The notes under the pieces: model-generated
Seen by the model: only the letters and a program-made list of their open reading frames with translations
What the model was told of the DNA's origin: nothing
The model's database searches: none
Position numbers and translations under genes: made by a program
Assembly (NCBI GenBank): GCA_029940245.1
Contig: JAOZRF010000032.1
Location: 1-12,760, forward strand
DNA from: Desulfobacula sp.
GTDB taxonomy: Bacteria > Desulfobacterota > Desulfobacteria > Desulfobacterales > Desulfobacteraceae
DNA: 12,760 bases
Direction: 5' to 3'
In this document: piece by piece, positions 5,517-12,760 of the stretch
Layout of the letters: the number at the start of each line of letters is the position of its first letter
How positions within the stretch are numbered: the stretch's first letter is position 1

Positions 5517-6648
5517 TACCTCCTGATTTTTGGCCCACTATCAGCCTTGCAAGCTTTGCGGGATCCATTTTTTTTAAATCTCGGGGAACGTTCTGTCCAT
5601 CGGCGATATAGGATACCGGTTTTCCGGTATGGTCCATAACATTGTAGATAGAACCAAATTTTCTTGAATCATCCAATTTTGTAAATAGGATGCTGCTATA
5701 ATCTATAATGCCGAATCTTGTTGCTGCATCCATCATACTCTCCCGGCTTGATGTCATGCTTAAAACAAGATTTGTTTCCAGTAAAATATCCGTATCAAGA
5801 CATTCCTTTAATTTGAACAGATAATTTTCATCATCACGACTCTTGCCCGGCGTATCCACCAATATAACATCTTTGCTGGAAAAGCTGTTCAAAGCCCTCT
5901 TAAACTCCTTTTTTTCAGAGGCAATTTCCATGGGGATATCCATGATATCAGCATATGTCTTCAATTGTTCAGCCGCGCCTATCCGATATGTGTCCATAGT
6001 TATGATACCCACATTCAATCTCTCTTCAAATAAACTGCGAGCTGCCAGCTTTGCCAGGGTTGTCGTTTTCCCCTCGCCGGCAGGACCGACAAAGGCTGTT
6101 ATCCTCTTTTTTCCCGCAGTCCTGTAAGAAGAAGAGATAGAGCGCTTTATCATATCCTCAACTGCAACCAGAGCATGATAATAATTTTCCGGTTCAGGTG
6201 TCGAGCCATGGTTTGTAACTTCCTGTATTAACGAACACGCCCGCTCTTTAGATATACCGACAGAAATTAGATGATAATAAACCTTTGACATAAGAGAAGA
6301 AACTCTTCCATTCCTTTGAACGCCAAGAACATCAAACAGGATACTCATTGTCTCCTTTACTTCAGCCAGTTCGGCATGAACACCTCTTTCTTTTTTAAAA
6401 TCCATTATGAGAGACTTCAACCCATTAACATCTGATCTGATTATGGAAAGTTCATCCAACCCATCATTTTCACCTTTTCTAATTTCACTTTTCTTCAAAA
6501 TTTTATAATTGTCATCTCTTGCGGCAACCACCTCAAACTTGCCATTCAGTTTTTTACTGGAAAGGACTATGGCATCCGAGCCGAGATCCGCCTTTATTTT
6601 CTTTATAGCCTCATTTGCGCTTTGTGCCTCATATCTTTTACTTTGCAT
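5455..6648 (-). CDS. flhF: Flagellar GTPase FlhF (polar placement)
   Basis: FlhF is an SRP-family GTPase that marks the site, usually a cell pole, where a flagellum is built. The 397 residues show the B-N-G layout: a basic N-terminal segment beginning YEAQSANEAIKKIKADLGSD, a poorly conserved middle, then N and G domains (about 105-375). The G domain has the P-loop GPAGEGKT (188-195), DTYRIGAAEQLKTYA (219-233), DTPG (265-268, usually DTAG) and the guanine-specificity motif TKLDDS (333-338). The last 25 residues (Gly/Ser-rich, then charged) look like unconserved sequence forced by a 62-base overlap with the start of flhG. The ATG is at 6646-6648 inside the flhA 3' end. FlhF dimers are stimulated by the N-terminus of FlhG, which is encoded next. 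Confidence 0.97.
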   Translation of the reverse strand: MQSKRYEAQSANEAIKKIKADLGSDAIVLSSKKLNGKFEVVAARDDNYKILKKSEIRKGENDGLDELSIIRSDVNGLKSLIMDFKKERGVHAELAEVKETMSILFDVLGVQRNGRVSSLMSKVYYHLISVGISKERACSLIQEVTNHGSTPEPENYYHALVAVEDMIKRSISSSYRTAGKKRITAFVGPAGEGKTTTLAKLAARSLFEERLNVGIITMDTYRIGAAEQLKTYADIMDIPMEIASEKKEFKRALNSFSSKDVILVDTPGKSRDDENYLFKLKECLDTDILLETNLVLSMTSSRESMMDAATRFGIIDYSSILFTKLDDSRKFGSIYNVMDHTGKPVSYIADGQNVPRDLKKMDPAKLARLIVGQKSGGNGGSGRSVERNEDKCDALAN

Positions 6649-8722
6649 CTTTTACCGCCAGCATGCCCAGGGATTTGATATTCACCTCATTAGTAATTTC
6701 ATTGTGGGAGAGAACAATAATATTAGGGAAAAACTTCTCAAGAATCTTCCTTAAATAGATCCTGACATTGGGAGAGCAAAGGATAATTGGCTGCAGGCCT
6801 TTGTTGGTAAAGATTTTTACAAATTCCTGGAACTTACTTACAACCTCCTGTATCAGATTGGGGTCAGCCGCAACAAATGATTCATATTCCGTATGCTGAA
6901 CAGATTTATTAATGCTGTCCTCAATGCCGGGAGAAACCATAACAACAGTTATGTTCCCATCCATATCCTTATATTCTCCTGTTATCGTCCTGGCCAGAGC
7001 CTGTCTTGCATATCCGGTTAACAGATCAACATTTTTTGACATGGGCACATAATCCGCCAGTGTTTCCAGTATTGTAAGGAGATCGCGAACAGAAATTCTC
7101 TCCCTCAAAAGCCTTTGAAGAACCTTTTGAAGCGTGCCAAGCGGAACGACATTTGGAACAAGCTCCTCCACAACCTTAGGATGGCTGCCCGCAAGACTAT
7201 CCAGCAAAGACTGAACATCCTGTCTACCCAGCAATTCATCGGCATGTGTTTTTACAATTTCAGTCAAATGGGTCGTAATAACAGTGGCAGAATCGACAAC
7301 AACAAAACCCTTTGCCTGAACAGATTCTTTTTCTTTTTCGTCTACCCAGACGGCGGGCAGGCCAAAGGCTGGTTCCGTTGCCACAATTCCCTTTATTTTT
7401 GTGTCTTCAATCCCTGCAGTTATTGCCAGCCAATGGTCCATCTGTATTTCCCCTTTAGCCGCTTCAATCCCTTTGAGTTTGACAATATATTCACCAGGCT
7501 TTATCTGTAAATTATCTCTTATATGTATTGGAGGCACTACAAAGCCCATTTCAACAGTCATCTGCCTTCTCAGGGCCTTGATTCGCTCAAGCAGTTCCCC
7601 TCCCTGTCCAGCATCAACAAGGGGTACCAGGCTGTATCCCACCTCAAGCTCAAGGGGGTCAAGGGACAGAAGGGCTTCTATGGGCGCCTCCAGTTCTTCC
7701 ACAGGCTCTTTTTCCATCACCCCTTCGTCTTTTTGTGGCTTTTTAAATGATCGGTACGCCATAATTCCCAAAGCAAAAGAAATAATCAGAAAAGATACCT
7801 TAGGCATGCCGGGAATCAAACCAAATATCAAAAGTATGGCTGAAGCCATGCCAAGCACCTTTGGCTGGGCAAAAAGTTGTTCTCCTACCTCCTTGCCCAG
7901 TTCAGATGAAGCTGTAGACCTGGAGACAAGCATGCCTGTAGCAGTCGATACGATCAACGCCGGAATCTGTGTTATCAGCCCGTCGCCCACGGTAAGAAGG
8001 GTATAGACGCGAGCGGCATCAGCAACGGGCATGCCCCGCTGCAACACACCCACAATCAAACCTCCCAGAATATTTATCATAGTAATAACGATTCCAGCGA
8101 TTGCATCCCCTCTGACAAACTTACCCGCCCCATCCATTGCACCATAAAAATTTGATTCGAGCTCGATTTCATGCCGCCTTTTTCTTGCATCTGAATCTGT
8201 AATCACCCCTGCATTAAGATCTGCATCAATGCTCATCTGTTTTCCGGGCATCGCATCCAGAGTGAATCTTGCTGCCACTTCGGCTATCCTTGTAGCCCCC
8301 TTGGTTATCACAATAAAATTAATAAGGACAAGTACCAGAAATACTATAAACCCAACCACATAATTGCCGCCGACAACAAAGGCACCAAATGCCTTTATAA
8401 CTTGTCCTGCTGCTCCAGTCCCCTCATTGCCATGAAGAAGTATAAGACGTGTGGAAGCCACATTAAGGGACAAGCGGAGCAAAGTGGCGATTAAAAGGGT
8501 GGATGGAAAAACAGAAAAATCAAGAGGTCTTGTCACATAAACGGAAAGCAATAGTATAATCATGGAAAGGGTGATGCTGACGGAAAGAAGAAGATCGAGA
8601 ACAAAAGGGTGCATGGGTATCATCATAACCAGAAGAATACCTGCTACCCCCATAGCCATGGCAGTATTGCTGCTTTTAAACAGATCTACAAAACTGTCGG
8701 TTTGAACGTAAGAATCCGCCAT
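6638..8722 (-). CDS. flhA: Flagellar export gate protein FlhA
   Basis: FlhA forms the nonameric ring of the export gate, uses the proton motive force, and docks export chaperone-substrate complexes through its large cytoplasmic domain. The product is 694 residues (E. coli 692). Residues 1-330 hold about eight membrane helices. The FHIPEP signature runs from R145 to D168 (RIAEVAARFTLDAMPGKQMS and on to IDAD), followed by FYGAMDGAGKFVRGDAIAG (about 202-220), whose Asp at about 206 corresponds to the functionally important Asp208 of E. coli by spacing. Residues 350-694 form the cytoplasmic domain with a complete C-terminus. The ATG at 8720-8722 is two bases after the flhB stop; AGAG lies upstream within flhB. 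The 3' end overlaps flhF by 11 bases. Confidence 0.98.
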   Translation of the reverse strand: MADSYVQTDSFVDLFKSSNTAMAMGVAGILLVMMIPMHPFVLDLLLSVSITLSMIILLLSVYVTRPLDFSVFPSTLLIATLLRLSLNVASTRLILLHGNEGTGAAGQVIKAFGAFVVGGNYVVGFIVFLVLVLINFIVITKGATRIAEVAARFTLDAMPGKQMSIDADLNAGVITDSDARKRRHEIELESNFYGAMDGAGKFVRGDAIAGIVITMINILGGLIVGVLQRGMPVADAARVYTLLTVGDGLITQIPALIVSTATGMLVSRSTASSELGKEVGEQLFAQPKVLGMASAILLIFGLIPGMPKVSFLIISFALGIMAYRSFKKPQKDEGVMEKEPVEELEAPIEALLSLDPLELEVGYSLVPLVDAGQGGELLERIKALRRQMTVEMGFVVPPIHIRDNLQIKPGEYIVKLKGIEAAKGEIQMDHWLAITAGIEDTKIKGIVATEPAFGLPAVWVDEKEKESVQAKGFVVVDSATVITTHLTEIVKTHADELLGRQDVQSLLDSLAGSHPKVVEELVPNVVPLGTLQKVLQRLLRERISVRDLLTILETLADYVPMSKNVDLLTGYARQALARTITGEYKDMDGNITVVMVSPGIEDSINKSVQHTEYESFVAADPNLIQEVVSKFQEFVKIFTNKGLQPIILCSPNVRIYLRKILEKFFPNIIVLSHNEITNEVNIKSLGMLAVKDAK

Positions 8723-8724
8723 TT

Positions 8725-9795
8725 TTAACTCTGCTTCATTTTCATATTATAAATAAATGCCAGTACTTCAGCGACCGCCCTATACAAATTTGTCGGTATT
8801 GTCTCATCCACATCTACACTCTTATACAATACCCGTGCCAAAGGCTTGTTATCAACAATGGGGACATTATTTTTTCTTGCAATCTCTTTTATATTTTCAG
8901 CTATGAACCCGGCTCCTTTTGCTACCACCTTCGGTGCAGACAAGCTTTTTGGATCATAGCGAAGTGCCACTGCAAGATGGGTGGGGTTGGTTATAACCAC
9001 ATCCGCTTCCGGGACGCTTGCCATCATTCTCTTTCTGGCCGCATCTCTCTGAAGACGCTTGATCCTTGACTTTACGAGAGGATTTCCTTCAGTCTGTTTA
9101 AATTCGTCCTTTATCTCCTGCTTTGACATTTTAAGATTTTTTTCAAATTCCCACTTCTGGTAAATATAATCTAAAATTGCAAGGATTATAAGCACCAGAC
9201 AGACCCTGAAAACAATCTTAAATGCAACCTCGCCAATGTAAATCAATATTCCCCATACGCTCTGGTCTATCAGTGGAAGAAAATTCTCTATTTCCGCTTT
9301 AAAGGTTATATAAACAACAAAACCGATTATCGAAAGCTTGAATATATTCTTTGCCAGTTCCACAAGTGCCGTAAGGGAAAACAGTTTTCCAAATCCTTTG
9401 ATGGGATCAAGCTTTGAGAATTTCGGTTGTACCGATTCTGTGGAAAGCACAAAACCCACCTGAAGATAATTGGCAAGCAGAGCTATGAAAAATATCGTCA
9501 AAAAAAGAGGAAAAAGTATGGCGGAAATCTTATATGCAAGACTAATTGATAGACCCTGAATATTATTGCAATCAATATTGAACCGGCTGGACTGAATAAG
9601 CAGCCACCTTACAAGGGACATCATCTTTTCGATCATACCGGAGGCTCCAAACCAGAAAAAGATCAGCCCGGCGAGTAGAACAGCTACAGACGCGGCATCT
9701 CTACTTTTTGCGACCTGACCTTTATTTTTAGCATCGTCTCGTTTCTTAGGAGTCGCCTGCTCGGTTTTTTCCTGATCTTTATTCTCATCAGCCAT
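8725..9795 (-). CDS. flhB: Flagellar export apparatus switch protein FlhB
   Basis: FlhB is the export-gate subunit whose cytoplasmic domain switches the exporter from rod/hook to filament substrates after self-cleavage. The 356 residues show the full architecture: a charged N-terminus with KTEQATPKKRDDAKNKGQV, four membrane helices (about residues 33-57, 88-112, 148-172 and 190-212), a charged linker, and the cleavage motif NPTH at residues 270-273, followed by the conserved C-terminal domain (NVPIVDNKPLARVLY, LYRAVAEVLAFIY). E. coli FlhB has NPTH at 269-272, so spacing is conserved and the protein should be cleavage-competent. It lacks the longer C-terminal tail of E. coli FlhB (382 residues). 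The start ATG at 9793-9795 has no clear ribosome binding site but begins the conserved N-terminus. It ends two bases before flhA. Confidence 0.97.
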   Translation of the reverse strand: MADENKDQEKTEQATPKKRDDAKNKGQVAKSRDAASVAVLLAGLIFFWFGASGMIEKMMSLVRWLLIQSSRFNIDCNNIQGLSISLAYKISAILFPLFLTIFFIALLANYLQVGFVLSTESVQPKFSKLDPIKGFGKLFSLTALVELAKNIFKLSIIGFVVYITFKAEIENFLPLIDQSVWGILIYIGEVAFKIVFRVCLVLIILAILDYIYQKWEFEKNLKMSKQEIKDEFKQTEGNPLVKSRIKRLQRDAARKRMMASVPEADVVITNPTHLAVALRYDPKSLSAPKVVAKGAGFIAENIKEIARKNNVPIVDNKPLARVLYKSVDVDETIPTNLYRAVAEVLAFIYNMKMKQS

Positions 9796-9830
9796 ATTTA
9801 ATATCTATTTGAGTAGTGCCTGACCATTCC

Positions 9831-9846
9831 TTGACGTATACGTCAA
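9831..9846. promoter_or_regulatory. Perfect 16-bp palindrome between fliR and flhB
   Basis: TTGACGTATACGTCAA is identical to its own reverse complement, and lies in the 58-base gap before flhB, flanked by a run of seven T on the flhB-coding strand. It could be an operator for a dimeric regulator or form a six-base-pair hairpin with a TATA loop. The flhB start lies 35 bases downstream. No -10 box stands at a proper distance from either TTGACG half, and the T-run precedes the dyad on the transcribed strand, so it is not a normal promoter or terminator. The role is unknown. Confidence 0.5.
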
Positions 9847-9853
9847 AAAAACC

Positions 9854-10618
9854 TCACATCAAATGGAGAAGCATATTCAACGTATCTCCGAAATTTAGAA
9901 AAATGTTGCCCAGCATCCTTGCAAAAGCAGGAAGGGCAAGTCCGATACCTATAAGCCCTATGGCTATTTTTATGGGAAATCCGACGATAAGTATATTGAT
10001 CTGGGGAACAGTTCTGGCAATCAATCCAAACCCGATGCTTATCATCAAAAGCGCTACAATAACTGTGGCACCTACCTTGATCGCAACTATGAAAATCCCT
10101 TTTGAAAGTTCAACAATAGACTGCGTCAACTCACCTGAAAAATGAAAATCGAGGAGAGGAACAATCTTGTAGCTCTCAGCGATGGCATATAAAAATATGT
10201 GGTGGCCATCAACGGCAAGAAATATCAGCATGGCAAGCAGATACTGAAACTGGGCTATAATCGAAACCTGACTACTGGTTATGGGATCAAACACATTTAC
10301 AATGGCAAAACCCATCTGAAAGCCTGCAAGCTGTCCTGCCAATTGTACCCCGGCAAAAAGCAGTCTTCCTGCAAAACCCAGAGTGATTCCAACCATAATC
10401 TCCCCGGCCATTCTCAAAACTAACAGAAGTATATCAGGAGGCGGGGTGTGGAGCTCGACAAAAGGAAAAATAAGAAATGCTATTACCAGAGATAAGCCCC
10501 CTTTTACCCTTATGGGAACCTGTCTGTTTCCCAGAATGGGCATGGTTGCCACAATTGCGCTTACCCTGAGGAACACAAAAATAAATATCTCAATCTGTTC
10601 TGCGGTTATTTGCGGCAT
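9854..10618 (-). CDS. fliR: Flagellar export gate protein FliR
   Basis: FliR completes the export gate and contacts FlhB. The 254-residue product is rich in membrane helices and has family landmarks: an N-terminal FVFLRVSAIVATMPILGNRQ, VPIRVKGGLSLVIAF, the conserved stretch GEIMVGITLGFAGRLLFAGV with QLAGQLAGFQMGFAIVNVFD, and the C-terminal FPIKIAIGLIGIGLALPAFA. The start is set at the ATG 10616-10618, with a weak GAG eight bases upstream. A TTG two codons earlier (10622-10624) is an in-frame alternative that makes little difference. About 70 bases separate it from fliQ and 58 from flhB; the latter gap holds a perfect palindrome. Confidence 0.96.
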   Translation of the reverse strand: MPQITAEQIEIFIFVFLRVSAIVATMPILGNRQVPIRVKGGLSLVIAFLIFPFVELHTPPPDILLLVLRMAGEIMVGITLGFAGRLLFAGVQLAGQLAGFQMGFAIVNVFDPITSSQVSIIAQFQYLLAMLIFLAVDGHHIFLYAIAESYKIVPLLDFHFSGELTQSIVELSKGIFIVAIKVGATVIVALLMISIGFGLIARTVPQINILIVGFPIKIAIGLIGIGLALPAFARMLGNIFLNFGDTLNMLLHLM

Positions 10619-10692
10619 ATTCAAGGCTCAAGGTTGCTGGTTTTCTATCCACTGATATTTGATCTTTAATTTCTATGCTTTCTTCTTCAGCC

Positions 10693-10962
10693 TTATTTTA
10701 TATACATTGGTATGGCATGAAAGAGGTTCTGGGTATAAGTGACGAGAACATTGATCATCCATGGGAGCGCGATGATGAGGGCCACCAGAACGGCAACTAT
10801 TTTAGGAACAAATGTCAGGGTCATTTCCTGAATCTGAGTCACAGCCTGAAAGATACTGATAATTATACCGACAATGAGACCTACAATGAGCATGGGTGCT
10901 GCAAGCAGCAAGGTAACCTTTATTGCTTCGGCCCCCATCCCAATAACTTGATCGACATTCAT
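10693..10962 (-). CDS. fliQ: Flagellar export gate protein FliQ
   Basis: FliQ is the 89-residue two-helix subunit that packs around the FliP-FliR core of the export gate. The sequence shows the family pattern: an N-terminal amphipathic stretch, helix one (about residues 16-36, with APMLIVGLIVGIIISIFQA), the loop TQIQEMTLTFVPKI, and helix two (about 54-76, ALIIALPWMINVLV). The ATG at 10960-10962 has AAGGAG seven bases upstream. The gap to the fliP stop is 15 bases. The length equals that of E. coli FliQ, and nothing is missing. Confidence 0.97.
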   Translation of the reverse strand: MNVDQVIGMGAEAIKVTLLLAAPMLIVGLIVGIIISIFQAVTQIQEMTLTFVPKIVAVLVALIIALPWMINVLVTYTQNLFHAIPMYIK

Positions 10963-10977
10963 CCGAGTACTCCTTCT

Positions 10978-11817
10978 TTAAACAAAGCTTTGCACCAGCG
11001 AACCGACTACTAAATTCCAGCCGTCAACCAGCACAAAAAGAAGCAGTTTAAAAGGCAGGCTTATCATTATAGGGGGAAGCATCATCATTCCCATTGATAA
11101 AAGTACGCTGGCAACAACCATATCCAGTATCAAAAAAGGAAGATATATCATAAACCCGATTTGAAAAGCTGTCTTTAGTTCACTGATTGCAAAGGCGGGC
11201 AGCAATACGGGAAGTTTGATGTCAGCGGGTTTTTGAGGTCTTTCCCCTTTTGAAATTTTTACAAAAAGGGCGATATCTTTCTCTCTGGTCTGCTTTAACA
11301 TAAATTTTTTTATAGGCTGCTTCGCCAGATCAAATGCGTTTTCAGCAGATATCTCTTCATTAATATACGGCTGCAGCGCCTTGGAGTTTACCTCATTCCA
11401 GACCGGGGTCATGATAAAAAAAGTCAGAAAAAGGGCTAATCCAATGATAATCTGATTTGCCGGCATCTGCTGTGTACCCAGGGCATGCCTGAGAAGAGAA
11501 AGGACTATGACAATTCGAGTAAATGAAGTCAGCATGACAAGTATTGCCGGTGCAAGAGACAGCACTGTGAATAAAAATAAAAGTTGCAGCGCTGCCGATA
11601 TCCTGACGGGTTCATCACCGCCACCCCCCACACTCAGGTTTATCGAGGGGATGGGAAATGACTGCTCACCCCATGAAGATGCGGCAAAAAAACCGAGTCC
11701 GCAAATTACCAGAATGAATATAAGATATTTCCTGGCATGGCCGGGCTTTGACTTGTGACATCCTTTCCCAGATATCATATCATGTTTTTCAGCAAATCTA
11801 AAATTGTGAAAAATCAA
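10978..11817 (-). CDS. fliP: Flagellar export gate protein FliP
   Basis: FliP is a core subunit of the FliP5-FliQ4-FliR1 gate, through which rod, hook and filament subunits leave the cytoplasm. Family landmarks are clear: LAPAILVMLTSFTRIVIVLS, LRHALGTQQMPANQIIIGLA, FFIMTPVWNEV, and near the C-terminus FQIGFMIYLPFLILDMVVAS and MMMLPPIMISLPFKLLLFVL. FliP is made with a cleaved signal peptide, and residues 31-47 form a hydrophobic stretch after a Lys/Arg-rich segment, with plausible cleavage near residues 49-50. The start given is TTG at 11815-11817, which overlaps the fliO TGA and has AGGGG upstream; the ATG at 11776-11778 (266 residues) is an alternative with a poor ribosome binding site. Full length is 279 residues, against 245 in E. 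coli; the extra length lies before the signal peptide and in the loop after it. Confidence 0.96.
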   Translation of the reverse strand: MIFHNFRFAEKHDMISGKGCHKSKPGHARKYLIFILVICGLGFFAASSWGEQSFPIPSINLSVGGGGDEPVRISAALQLLFLFTVLSLAPAILVMLTSFTRIVIVLSLLRHALGTQQMPANQIIIGLALFLTFFIMTPVWNEVNSKALQPYINEEISAENAFDLAKQPIKKFMLKQTREKDIALFVKISKGERPQKPADIKLPVLLPAFAISELKTAFQIGFMIYLPFLILDMVVASVLLSMGMMMLPPIMISLPFKLLLFVLVDGWNLVVGSLVQSFV

Positions 11818-12182
11818 TTCCCGGCCCCTTTTAACAACCCCTTTAAATAATCAGAAAAAAGAGCGCTTTTGCCTTCCTGTCCCTGGATATCTTTCAGTTG
11901 TTCAAGTGATTTTGCATCCACAATCTCTGTCAACAGGGAAATTTTACTGCTTGAAATACCGATCACCATAATATGTTCCAATACATTAATAAGCATTATA
12001 CTGTTCTTGGCCCCCAGGTATTTAACAAACAAAATATTTATCAATTCGCTGTCATTAATCTTCACTCCGCCCTTTTTCATGATCTTTTTGAACAGATACG
12101 CAATAACAATCATGGCTCCCAACGTAACGGCAAGTGCAGATACAATCTTCAAAAGGGAGGGAAATAATTCCAGTGAATTCAT
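11814..12182 (-). CDS. fliO: Flagellar biosynthesis protein FliO
   Basis: FliO is a small bitopic inner-membrane protein that helps assemble or stabilise the FliP ring of the flagellar type III export gate. The product has a short N-terminus, one hydrophobic helix (about residues 8-29, ending AYLFKKIMKK) and a cytoplasmic domain with the FliO pattern VKYLGAKNSIMLINVLEHIMVIGIS, here cited only as its shorter parts KYLGAKNSIML and HIMVIGIS. The start is the ATG at 12180-12182, because GAGG lies six bases upstream; an in-frame TTG at 12194 would add four residues and has no such site. The length of 122 residues is normal. Its TGA overlaps the fliP TTG start by four bases, which suggests coupled translation. 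FliO sequences are poorly conserved, so the position between fliN and fliP is important support. Confidence 0.9.
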   Translation of the reverse strand: MNSLELFPSLLKIVSALAVTLGAMIVIAYLFKKIMKKGGVKINDSELINILFVKYLGAKNSIMLINVLEHIMVIGISSSKISLLTEIVDAKSLEQLKDIQGQEGKSALFSDYLKGLLKGAGN

Positions 12183-12188
12183 GGCGTT

Positions 12189-12192
12189 CCTC
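12189..12192 (-). promoter_or_regulatory. Ribosome binding site deciding the fliO start
   Basis: GAGG followed by six bases (AACGCC) and ATG at 12182. It overlaps the alternative TTG start at 12192-12194, so that TTG cannot use it. Confidence 0.6.
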
Positions 12193-12198
12193 AAATAA

Positions 12199-12699
12199 CT
12201 ACTTCAACCTGTTCAGTCTTTCAGCATGGGAAACAACATTCGTCAACCTAACACCAAACTTTTCGTTGACCACAACAACTTCACCCCGGGCAATCAATCG
12301 ATGATTGACAAAGACCTCCATCGGTTCCCCTGCAAACTTTGTTAACTCCACGACCGAACCCTGGCCTAACTGAAGAAGCTCGCTTATAAGCATCTTTGTT
12401 TTGCCCAGCTCAACAGTCACTGCAAGGGGTAAGTCCAGAATAAAATCTATATCCAGCGATGCTTTATCTGTTTTACCTTTTTTTATTTCCTCAAACCTGA
12501 CGTCACTGACTTCTCTTTTTTCAGCGGGCTTGGCAGATGTCTTCATCTCCTCTTCAACATCTCCCCAGCCGATTTCTTCATCTTCTTTTTTCTCAACAGG
12601 CTTGGCAGATACTTTCATCTCCTCTTCAACATCTCCCCAGCCGATTTCTTCATCCGCTTTTGTTTCTTTTACCTCTTTCATTGCTTCATTCTGTACCAT
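12199..12699 (-). CDS. fliN: Flagellar motor switch protein FliN with duplicated N-terminal motif
   Basis: FliN forms the base of the cytoplasmic C-ring with FliM and FliG, helps set rotation direction, and docks the FliH export complex. The C-terminal half (about residues 80-166) is a typical SpoA domain: IDFILDLPLAVTVELG, then LLQLGQGSVVEL, AGEPMEVFVN, ARGEVVVVNEKFGVRLT and an end NRLK. The N-terminal 63 residues are unusual: a 24-residue unit containing EEIGWGDVEEEMK occurs twice in tandem (residues 16-39 and 40-63). The family often has one short acidic tryptophan motif here (DDLWAEAL in E. coli). I chose the ATG at 12697-12699 because GAGGGG stands 7 bases upstream; an in-frame TTG at 12718-12720 would add seven residues overlapping fliM. 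The length of 166 residues is longer than the 137 of E. coli FliN, mostly because of the repeat. It ends with TAG, 16 bases before the fliO ATG. Confidence 0.95.
   Translation of the reverse strand: MVQNEAMKEVKETKADEEIGWGDVEEEMKVSAKPVEKKEDEEIGWGDVEEEMKTSAKPAEKREVSDVRFEEIKKGKTDKASLDIDFILDLPLAVTVELGKTKMLISELLQLGQGSVVELTKFAGEPMEVFVNHRLIARGEVVVVNEKFGVRLTNVVSHAERLNRLK
12511..12654 (-). repeat. 72-bp tandem duplication inside fliN
   Basis: Two in-frame 72-bp units, 12583-12654 and 12511-12582, match at 65 of 72 positions by direct comparison, and the 41 bases covering the first part of each coding unit are identical. Each encodes DEEIGWGDVEEEMK followed by a Lys/Pro/Ala-rich linker (VSAKPVEKKE or TSAKPAEKRE). 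The near identity at DNA level points to a recent duplication, and the differences cluster in the linker half. Confidence 0.95.
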
Positions 12700-12700
12700 A

Positions 12701-12760
12701 TCAATGCCCCTCTTTCCCAATAATTATTTCTGATATCTCCACGGCCTGGTTGCCTTTATA
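12701..12760 (-). CDS. fliM: Flagellar motor switch protein FliM, C-terminal end only (partial)
   Basis: An open frame enters from the right edge and ends with TGA at 12701-12703, giving the last 19 residues, YKGNQAVEISEIIIGKEGH. The segment YKGNQAVEI resembles the end of the FliM C-terminal (SpoA/FliN-like) domain, which in many bacteria reads like RGNxAVQI. FliM is the rotor C-ring protein that receives the CheY-P signal. The position directly upstream of fliN fits. The stop overlaps nothing but lies one base before the ATG I assign to fliN, so the two are probably translationally coupled. The identification rests on 19 residues plus synteny; the rest of the gene lies outside the window. 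Confidence 0.8.
   Translation of the reverse strand, partial: YKGNQAVEISEIIIGKEGH
12707..12712 (-). promoter_or_regulatory. Ribosome binding site deciding the fliN start
   Basis: GAGGGG on the minus strand stands 7 bases before the ATG at 12699. It lies inside the last codons of fliM, and favours the ATG over the in-frame TTG at 12720, which would sit upstream of this site. Confidence 0.7.

Noticed and set aside
7401..8006. 201-codon plus-strand open frame opposite flhA, and other plus-strand open frames
   Set aside because: They lie antisense to well-conserved flagellar genes, have low-complexity Ser/Pro-rich or Phe/Leu-rich translations, and no ribosome binding sites or family motifs.
10625..10692. 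Possible sigma-28 promoter between fliQ and fliR (TAAAGATC with GTGGATAG)
   Set aside because: The boxes are separated by only eight bases and the -10 match is poor.
1..12760. CRISPR array, insertion sequence, tRNA or rRNA
   Set aside because: No regularly spaced repeats, no transposase or terminal inverted repeats, and no cloverleaf or rRNA-like stretch were seen.

Overview
This window is almost entirely one flagellar gene cluster transcribed leftward on the minus strand. Every supported gene is on that strand, with short gaps or overlaps, so it reads as a single operon or a few nested ones. In transcription order (right to left) it holds: the 3' tip of fliM, fliN, fliO, fliP, fliQ, fliR, flhB, flhA, flhF, flhG, fliA, a small exported protein of unknown function, a degenerate histidine-kinase-like protein, a Gln-rich coiled-coil protein, a SwrB-like one-helix membrane protein, a FliK-like protein and a stand-alone FlhB C-terminal-domain protein. 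The last 350 bases before the left edge carry no convincing gene but contain promoter-like and dyad sequences.

The organism is most likely a Gram-negative bacterium with polar flagella and low-to-moderate GC, probably in Desulfobacterota (old Deltaproteobacteria). This is inference. FlhF and FlhG point to control of flagellar position and number. The core order fliM-fliN-fliO-fliP-fliQ-fliR-flhB-flhA-flhF-flhG-(...)-fliA is the ancestral order also seen in the Bacillus fla/che operon. A sigma-54-type element suggests the sigma-54/FliA cascade of Gram-negatives. A 16S gene or other taxonomic marker is absent.

Region by region: 9854-12760 encodes rotor/switch proteins (FliM, FliN) and the export gate (FliO, FliP, FliQ, FliR). 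6638-9795 encodes the other export-gate proteins FlhB (with its NPTH self-cleavage site) and FlhA. 3917-6648 encodes the polar-placement GTPase FlhF, its partner ATPase FlhG (with the N-terminal DQAxxLR activator motif) and the flagellar sigma factor FliA. 2642-3930 encodes two accessory proteins of unclear role. At 2608-2635 there is a good FliA (sigma-28) promoter candidate, so the last four genes (351-2534) can be made late, under FliA. They look like a hook-length/export-switch and export-activation module: FliK-like plus FlhB-CTD-like (compare ylqG-ylqH of Bacillus) and a SwrB-like protein.

I see no radically new system. The least described parts are the accessory tail after fliA, a recent 24-residue tandem duplication in FliN, a perfect 16-bp palindrome before flhB, and the 1-350 intergenic region with a near-consensus sigma-54 promoter that points out of the window.
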